A stretch of 64,000 nt of DNA from Rhodospirillales bacterium. Lineage in GTDB: Bacteria; Pseudomonadota; Alphaproteobacteria; Acetobacterales; Acetobacteraceae. The DNA is taken from NCBI GenBank assembly GCA_025352665.1, contig JANXSM010000109.1, positions 1 through 64,000 of the forward strand. The letters run 5' to 3'. The number at the start of each line of letters is the position of its first letter. Position 1 is the stretch's first letter. Of the stretch, positions 59,978 to 64,000 are shown in pieces. The notes beneath the pieces are model-generated. The model did not search any database and was not told the origin of the DNA. It worked only from the letters and a program-made list of their open reading frames with translations. The position numbers were made by a program, and so were the translations under genes.

Positions 59978-60566
59978 GATCCGCCTCCACCCCAGCAGAA
60001 ATCGCCGGCGCCTCCCGCTTGCCAAGCAGATCACCGACCTTCTTGCCGCGACGGGTCGCAACCGAACGCGGTGAAGCAGCGCGACTCAGACCGTCGAACG
60101 TGGCCTTGACCATGTTGTGCGGGTTGCGGCTACCGAGCGACTTGGCCACCACGTCATGAATGCCGAGCGCCTCAAACACAGCGCGCATCGGGCCACCGGC
60201 GATGATGCCAGTGCCGGCGGTCGCCGAACGCAGCACCACCGAACCAGCACCGAAATGCCCCTCCACATCGTGATGAAGGGTACGGCCCTCCTTCATCGGC
60301 ACGCGGATCATGGTCTTCTTCGCACGCTCAGTGGCCTTGCGAATGGCCTCCGGCACTTCGCGCGCCTTACCGGCGCCGTATCCAACGCGGCCCTTCTGAT
60401 CGCCCACCACCACCAGAGCAGCGAAAGCGAACCGACGGCCGCCCTTTACCACCTTGGCGACGCGATTGATCGTTACCAGCTTGTCGAGAAGCTCCTCGCC
60501 GCCGTCGCGATCGCGCTCGCGCTCGCGGCCCCTGCCGCCGCCGCCTTCGCGGGGTTCACGTGCCAT
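59970..60566 (-). CDS. rpsE: Ribosomal protein uS5
   Basis: A 198-residue small-subunit protein. A charged N-terminal tail (Arg/Glu/Gly-rich, residues 1-24) precedes [39 protein letters not shown] and [21 protein letters not shown]-like sequence. Complete. Confidence 0.97.
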   Translation of the reverse strand: MAREPREGGGGRGRERERDRDGGEELLDKLVTINRVAKVVKGGRRFAFAALVVVGDQKGRVGYGAGKAREVPEAIRKATERAKKTMIRVPMKEGRTLHHDVEGHFGAGSVVLRSATAGTGIIAGGPMRAVFEALGIHDVVAKSLGSRNPHNMVKATFDGLSRAASPRSVATRRGKKVGDLLGKREAPAISAGVEADHV

Positions 60567-60578
60567 TTGCTTACTTCC

Positions 60579-60941
60579 TTAGAAGGCCAGACCGCCCTCA
60601 CGGGCGGCCTCGGCCAGCGCCTTGACGCGGCCGTGGTAAATATAAGAACCGCGGTCGAACACGACGTTGGTCACACCGGCCGCGAGCGCGCGCTCGGCCA
60701 CCAGCTTGCCCACCGCAGCGGCCGCATCCTTGTCAGCCCCGGTCTTCAAGCCTTCGCGCAGCACGCGATCGAGGCTGGAAGCGGCGGCCAAGGTACGGCC
60801 CGCAGTGTCGTCGATCACCTGGGCGTAGATGTGCTTGCCCGAGCGAAACACGGACAGGCGCGGCCTCCCGATCGCCTTGCGGCGAAGCTGGAAGCGCAGG
60901 CGCAGCTTGCGGCGCGCTTGCAGATCCTTGTTGTCGGCCAT
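60579..60941 (-). CDS. rplR: Ribosomal protein uL18
   Basis: A 120-residue 5S-rRNA-binding protein. [20 protein letters not shown] and [23 protein letters not shown] match. It abuts rplF. Confidence 0.97.
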   Translation of the reverse strand: MADNKDLQARRKLRLRFQLRRKAIGRPRLSVFRSGKHIYAQVIDDTAGRTLAAASSLDRVLREGLKTGADKDAAAAVGKLVAERALAAGVTNVVFDRGSYIYHGRVKALAEAAREGGLAF

Positions 60942-61474
60942 TACTTCTTCTTTCCTTCCTTGCGGAGGATCTGCTCGCCCTCGTATTTCACACCCTTGCC
61001 CTTATACGGCTCCGGCGGACGCCAAGCGCGGATCTCGGCACAGACCTGACCCACTTTCCGCTTGTCGACACCCTCGACCTTGATGGTCGTTGGCTTCTCG
61101 CAGGTCACCTTGATCCCCTCGGGGATCTGATAGACCACGTCATGCGAGAACCCGAGGTTGATCACGAGGTTCGGGCCGGTCACCACGGCGCGAAAACCAG
61201 TGCCGGTAATTTCCAGTGTCTTGGAATAACCAGTCGAGACTCCCTTCACCATGCACGCGACGAGAGCGCGCGTGGTGCCCCACATCATGCGTGCCGGTGT
61301 GGAATTCCCTCGCGGTGCCACCGAAACCTTGCTGCCCTCGACCTTGGCGTCGACCTTGTCGGTCAACGCCAGTTCGAGCTTCCCGAGTTTTCCGGTGGCG
61401 GTCAGCAGGCCATTGACAATGGCCACCTGCACGCCCGCCGGAATCTCGACCGGATATTTGCCTACGCGAGACAT
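60941..61474 (-). CDS. rplF: Ribosomal protein uL6
   Basis: A 177-residue protein. ATG 61474 gives [15 protein letters not shown], the normal start; the longer frame to 61546 is spurious. [29 protein letters not shown]-type sequence and the C-terminal [14 protein letters not shown] are diagnostic. Confidence 0.97.
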   Translation of the reverse strand: MSRVGKYPVEIPAGVQVAIVNGLLTATGKLGKLELALTDKVDAKVEGSKVSVAPRGNSTPARMMWGTTRALVACMVKGVSTGYSKTLEITGTGFRAVVTGPNLVINLGFSHDVVYQIPEGIKVTCEKPTTIKVEGVDKRKVGQVCAEIRAWRPPEPYKGKGVKYEGEQILRKEGKKK

Positions 61475-61487
61475 TGTCTTGCGCTCC

Positions 61488-61886
61488 TCAGAACACGCGA
61501 CAAAGCACTTCGCCGCCAACATTGGCAGCGCGCGCCTCGGCATCACTCAACACACCGCGCGGCGTCGAAAGGATCGAGATGCCAAGCCCGGCGTAAACCC
61601 GCGGCAGCTCCTTGATCTTCGAATAGACGCGACGGCCAGGACGAGACACGCGCGTGATCTCCTTGATCACAGGCTCACCCTCGTTGTATTTCAGCTCGAT
61701 ACGCAGCTGGGCCACGCCAGGGCGCAGCTCCTCCGCCGAGAAGCCACGAATGAACCCCTCGCGCTTCAGCGCATCCAGAACATTGGCCCGCAGCATCGAG
61801 GCAGGCGCCACGCAATTGGCGTGACGGCTACGCTGTGCATTGCGGATCCGGGTGAGCATGTCACCCAACGGATCGGACATCGACAT
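61488..61886 (-). CDS. rpsH: Ribosomal protein uS8
   Basis: A 132-residue protein. [35 protein letters not shown] and [17 protein letters not shown] match uS8. Confidence 0.97.
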   Translation of the reverse strand: MSMSDPLGDMLTRIRNAQRSRHANCVAPASMLRANVLDALKREGFIRGFSAEELRPGVAQLRIELKYNEGEPVIKEITRVSRPGRRVYSKIKELPRVYAGLGISILSTPRGVLSDAEARAANVGGEVLCRVF

Positions 61887-61898
61887 GGTGCGGCCCCC

Positions 61899-62204
61899 TT
61901 ACCAGCTGGCCTTGACCATGCCCGGGATCTGTCCCGCGCTGGCCAGGTCACGCAGTGCAATGCGGCACAGCTTGAACTTCCGATAATTCGCCCGAGCGCG
62001 ACCGGTCAGCTCACAGCGCAAACGTACGCGCACCTTCGCCCCGTTGCGCGGCAGCTGAGCAAGCTTCATTGTCGCGTCGAACCGGTCCTCGACCGGCAGC
62101 GTGCGATCCATCACGATCGACTTTAAAGCCGCGCGCTTGCCCTTGTCGCGCGCCGCCATGCCTTCCCGCTTCTTGTTGCGGTTGACCTGCGAGGTCTTCG
62201 CCAT
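61899..62204 (-). CDS. rpsN: Ribosomal protein uS14
   Basis: A 101-residue protein of the zinc-free long type (no CxxC pairs). [32 protein letters not shown] and [13 protein letters not shown] are diagnostic. A 146-bp gap separates it from rplE, long for the spc operon, with a 6-bp hairpin near 62228-62243. Confidence 0.96.
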   Translation of the reverse strand: MAKTSQVNRNKKREGMAARDKGKRAALKSIVMDRTLPVEDRFDATMKLAQLPRNGAKVRVRLRCELTGRARANYRKFKLCRIALRDLASAGQIPGMVKASW

Positions 62205-62350
62205 TGTCTTCTAACCCTCCGGAACCTGTGGGATCACTCCCACCGTTTTCCCAAATTCAGCCACGCCACCCGAACGGATGACGCCTAACCACACTTACCA
62301 CAAGCAACCGCCCGCCGTCTAAAACACCTCAGTGTCCCAACGGCAGAACG

Positions 62351-63073
62351 TCACCCAACCTGCTTCGGTGCGACCTCACCCGCGAACGGGATCTCAAACT
62401 CTTTCAGTAGCGCCTTCGCCTCGGCATCGGTCTTCGCCGTCGTCACGAACACGATGTCCATGCCGCGGATCGAACCGACCTTGTCGTAGACGATCTCAGG
62501 GAACACGATCTGTTCCTTCAGGCCCATGGCGAAGTTGCCGCGACCATCGAAACCCTTGCCCGAGATACCACGGAAGTCACGCACGCGCGGCAGCGCGATC
62601 GTCACCAGCCGGTCGAGAAACTCGTACATCCTCGCCTTGCGCAGCGTCACCTTGCAACCGATCGGCAGGCCCGCACGGATCTTAAAACCGGCAATTGCCT
62701 TCTTTGCCACTGTTTTCACCGGGCGCTGCCCGCTGATCAGGGTCAGCTCGGCGACCGCGCTGTCGAGAATCTTCTGATCGGCCGCAGCTTCGCCCACGCC
62801 CATGTTGATGACGATCTTGTCAAGGCGCGGCACCTGCATCGGATTCGTGTAGCCGAACTGCTTCTGCAAGGCCGCACGAACCGACGCATAATAACGCTTC
62901 TGCATCCGCGGCATTTCTTCCGCGGAAGCCTTGGCCGGCCCATCGGCCACTAGGCTTGCATCTGGCTTGGAGCCACGCTTCTGGATCGGCTCGGCGCCCT
63001 TCGGACCAGCACCTCGACCAGCAGCGCCCTTATTCGCGGCGCCACTTTTGCCCTTGTTCTTCGAATCACTCAC
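62351..63073 (-). CDS. rplE: Ribosomal protein uL5 with long N-terminal extension
   Basis: A 240-residue protein. The conserved uL5 body starts near residue 55 ([19 protein letters not shown]) and includes [15 protein letters not shown] and [20 protein letters not shown]. Residues 1-50 are an extra Lys/Gly/Ala-rich tail not found in the classical 179-residue protein. No alternative start with a ribosome site fits better, and rplX ends 10 bp upstream of this ATG. Confidence 0.95.
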   Translation of the reverse strand: MSDSKNKGKSGAANKGAAGRGAGPKGAEPIQKRGSKPDASLVADGPAKASAEEMPRMQKRYYASVRAALQKQFGYTNPMQVPRLDKIVINMGVGEAAADQKILDSAVAELTLISGQRPVKTVAKKAIAGFKIRAGLPIGCKVTLRKARMYEFLDRLVTIALPRVRDFRGISGKGFDGRGNFAMGLKEQIVFPEIVYDKVGSIRGMDIVFVTTAKTDAEAKALLKEFEIPFAGEVAPKQVG

Positions 63074-63083
63074 GATCTTGTCC

Positions 63084-63404
63084 TCAGCTCTCGATCACGG
63101 CGCCGGTGGCCTTCGCCACCCGCACCTTGCGACCGCCATCCAGCACGCGGAAACCAACCTTGGTCGGCTGGTCCGACTTCGGGTCAACCAGCTTCAGATT
63201 GGACAAATGGATGGTCGCCTCGACCTCCACGATCCCACCGGGACTACCCATACCGGTTGGCTTGGTGTGCTTCTTCGCCACGTTGACACCCTGAACAACC
63301 GCACGGCTATCCTTGGGGATAACACGAAGAACTTCGCCCTGTTTGCCGCGATCCGACCCGGTGGTCACCAGAACCGTGTCACCCTTTTTGATGCGCGCCG
63401 CCAT
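63084..63404 (-). CDS. rplX: Ribosomal protein uL24
   Basis: A 106-residue assembly-initiator protein. [34 protein letters not shown] and [19 protein letters not shown]-type sequence match. ATG 63404 overlaps the rplN stop as TGATG. Confidence 0.97.
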   Translation of the reverse strand: MAARIKKGDTVLVTTGSDRGKQGEVLRVIPKDSRAVVQGVNVAKKHTKPTGMGSPGGIVEVEATIHLSNLKLVDPKSDQPTKVGFRVLDGGRKVRVAKATGAVIES

Positions 63405-63772
63405 CACAGCACCTCCGGCGCGAGCGAAATGATCTTCATGAACTTCTTCGCCCGCAGTTCGCGCACAACAGGGCCAAAGATGCGGGTGCCGATCGGCTCC
63501 TGCTGCTTGTTGATCAAAACGGCAGCGTTCCGGTCAAACCGGATGGCGCTGCCATCGGCCCGACGCACCGGGAAGGCCGTGCGAACGATCACCGCTTGGT
63601 GCACGTCGCCCTTCTTCACCTTACCGCGCGGAATGGCATCCTTCACCGACACCACGATGATGTCGCCGACCGACGCCGTCTTTCGCTTGGAACCGCCCAG
63701 CACCTTGATGCACTGAACGCGCCGCGCGCCGGAATTGTCGGCAACCTCGAGATTGGCTTCGACCGCAATCAT
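63404..63772 (-). CDS. rplN: Ribosomal protein uL14
   Basis: A 122-residue protein. [40 protein letters not shown] and [13 protein letters not shown] are diagnostic. Its ATG lies 11 bp after the rpsQ stop. Confidence 0.97.
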   Translation of the reverse strand: MIAVEANLEVADNSGARRVQCIKVLGGSKRKTASVGDIIVVSVKDAIPRGKVKKGDVHQAVIVRTAFPVRRADGSAIRFDRNAAVLINKQQEPIGTRIFGPVVRELRAKKFMKIISLAPEVL

Positions 63773-63783
63773 CTACTTCTTCC

Positions 63784-64000
63784 TTACGCCGGCATCAGGG
63801 CAGCGTCAGAAGCCGGAACCGGCTCCGCGCCCAGCGGCAGGCCATTGCGTTCGACCACAGTCCAGGTCTTGCGCTTGCTGATCGGGCGACATTCCTCAAT
63901 ACGCACCATGTCGCCGACCTTGCAAATATTTGCATCGTCGTGTGCAGCGTATTTCTTGGAAAGCCGGATGAACTTCTTGTACAGCGGATGCATCACGCGA
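63784..64000 (-). CDS. rpsQ: Ribosomal protein uS17 (5' end outside window)
   Basis: The C-terminal 71 residues or so of uS17 are present; the gene continues past position 64000. [43 protein letters not shown] match. Upstream genes (rpmC, rplP and others) would follow outside the window. Confidence 0.93.
   Translation of the reverse strand, partial: RVMHPLYKKFIRLSKKYAAHDDANICKVGDMVRIEECRPISKRKTWTVVERNGLPLGAEPVPASDAALMPA

Overview
The window is GC-rich DNA from an alphaproteobacterium, most likely an acetic-acid-bacteria relative (family Acetobacteraceae). This placement is an inference. It rests on the spc/alpha ribosomal operon order with adk directly after secY, an ATP12-type F1 chaperone gene, long Gly/Asn-rich secreted repeat proteins, an urt-ure cluster, and alphaproteobacterial-style intergenic palindromes. 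No rRNA, phage, CRISPR array or insertion sequence is visible.

Layout. 0-9 kb (minus strand): a DinB-fold protein, a large modular GH5 cellulase with three CBM2 and three Calx-beta modules, an amidase and a beta-solenoid surface protein. 9-14 kb: a DUF1223 protein, a YdcF-type protein, a BTAD/TPR regulator, a 33-codon peptide gene followed by a perfect hairpin and a DUF6065-like gene, and a Crp/Fnr regulator. 15-18.3 kb: a graveyard of sensory genes. It holds a FixL-like kinase with a stop codon, an 11-bp duplication and a G2-box deletion, two truncated receivers facing each other, and DUF6894-like and phytochrome PAS_2 remnants. 18.5-22 kb: an exopolysaccharide pair (HlyD-like adaptor and polyprenyl-phosphate sugar transferase).

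22-37 kb is the functional core. A complete urea uptake and hydrolysis unit (urtABCDE-ureDABCEFG) is transcribed on the plus strand. Divergent from it is a two-component pair whose kinase is an NCS1-type transporter fused through a cysteine-rich module to a histidine kinase and receiver. Three direct repeats with an exact 15-bp period lie just upstream of urtA. The inferred logic is that the transporter-kinase senses a nitrogen compound, its LuxR-type regulator acts on the promoter, Urt imports urea, and urease with its nickel chaperones hydrolyses it.

37-43.4 kb: an acyl carrier protein, a WcbI-TPR fusion, a decayed TPR gene, phosphomannomutase/phosphoglucomutase and GalU, all consistent with surface polysaccharide synthesis. 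43.7-54.3 kb: housekeeping genes (J-domain protein, malic enzyme, tRNA-Leu, LipB, a putative secreted NlpC-like protein, acylphosphatase, ATP12, AsmA-like, RluC-type pseudouridine synthase, RarA). 54.4-64 kb (minus strand): the alpha and spc operons from rplQ back to a partial rpsQ, with a good sigma-70 promoter before rpsM and a terminator-like hairpin after rplQ.

A dispersed two-hairpin repeat of about 100 bp occurs at five intergenic places in two sequence subfamilies that keep the same fold. Four of the five copies lie hairpin-first just after a minus-strand gene, and two of them supply that gene's TAG stop codon.
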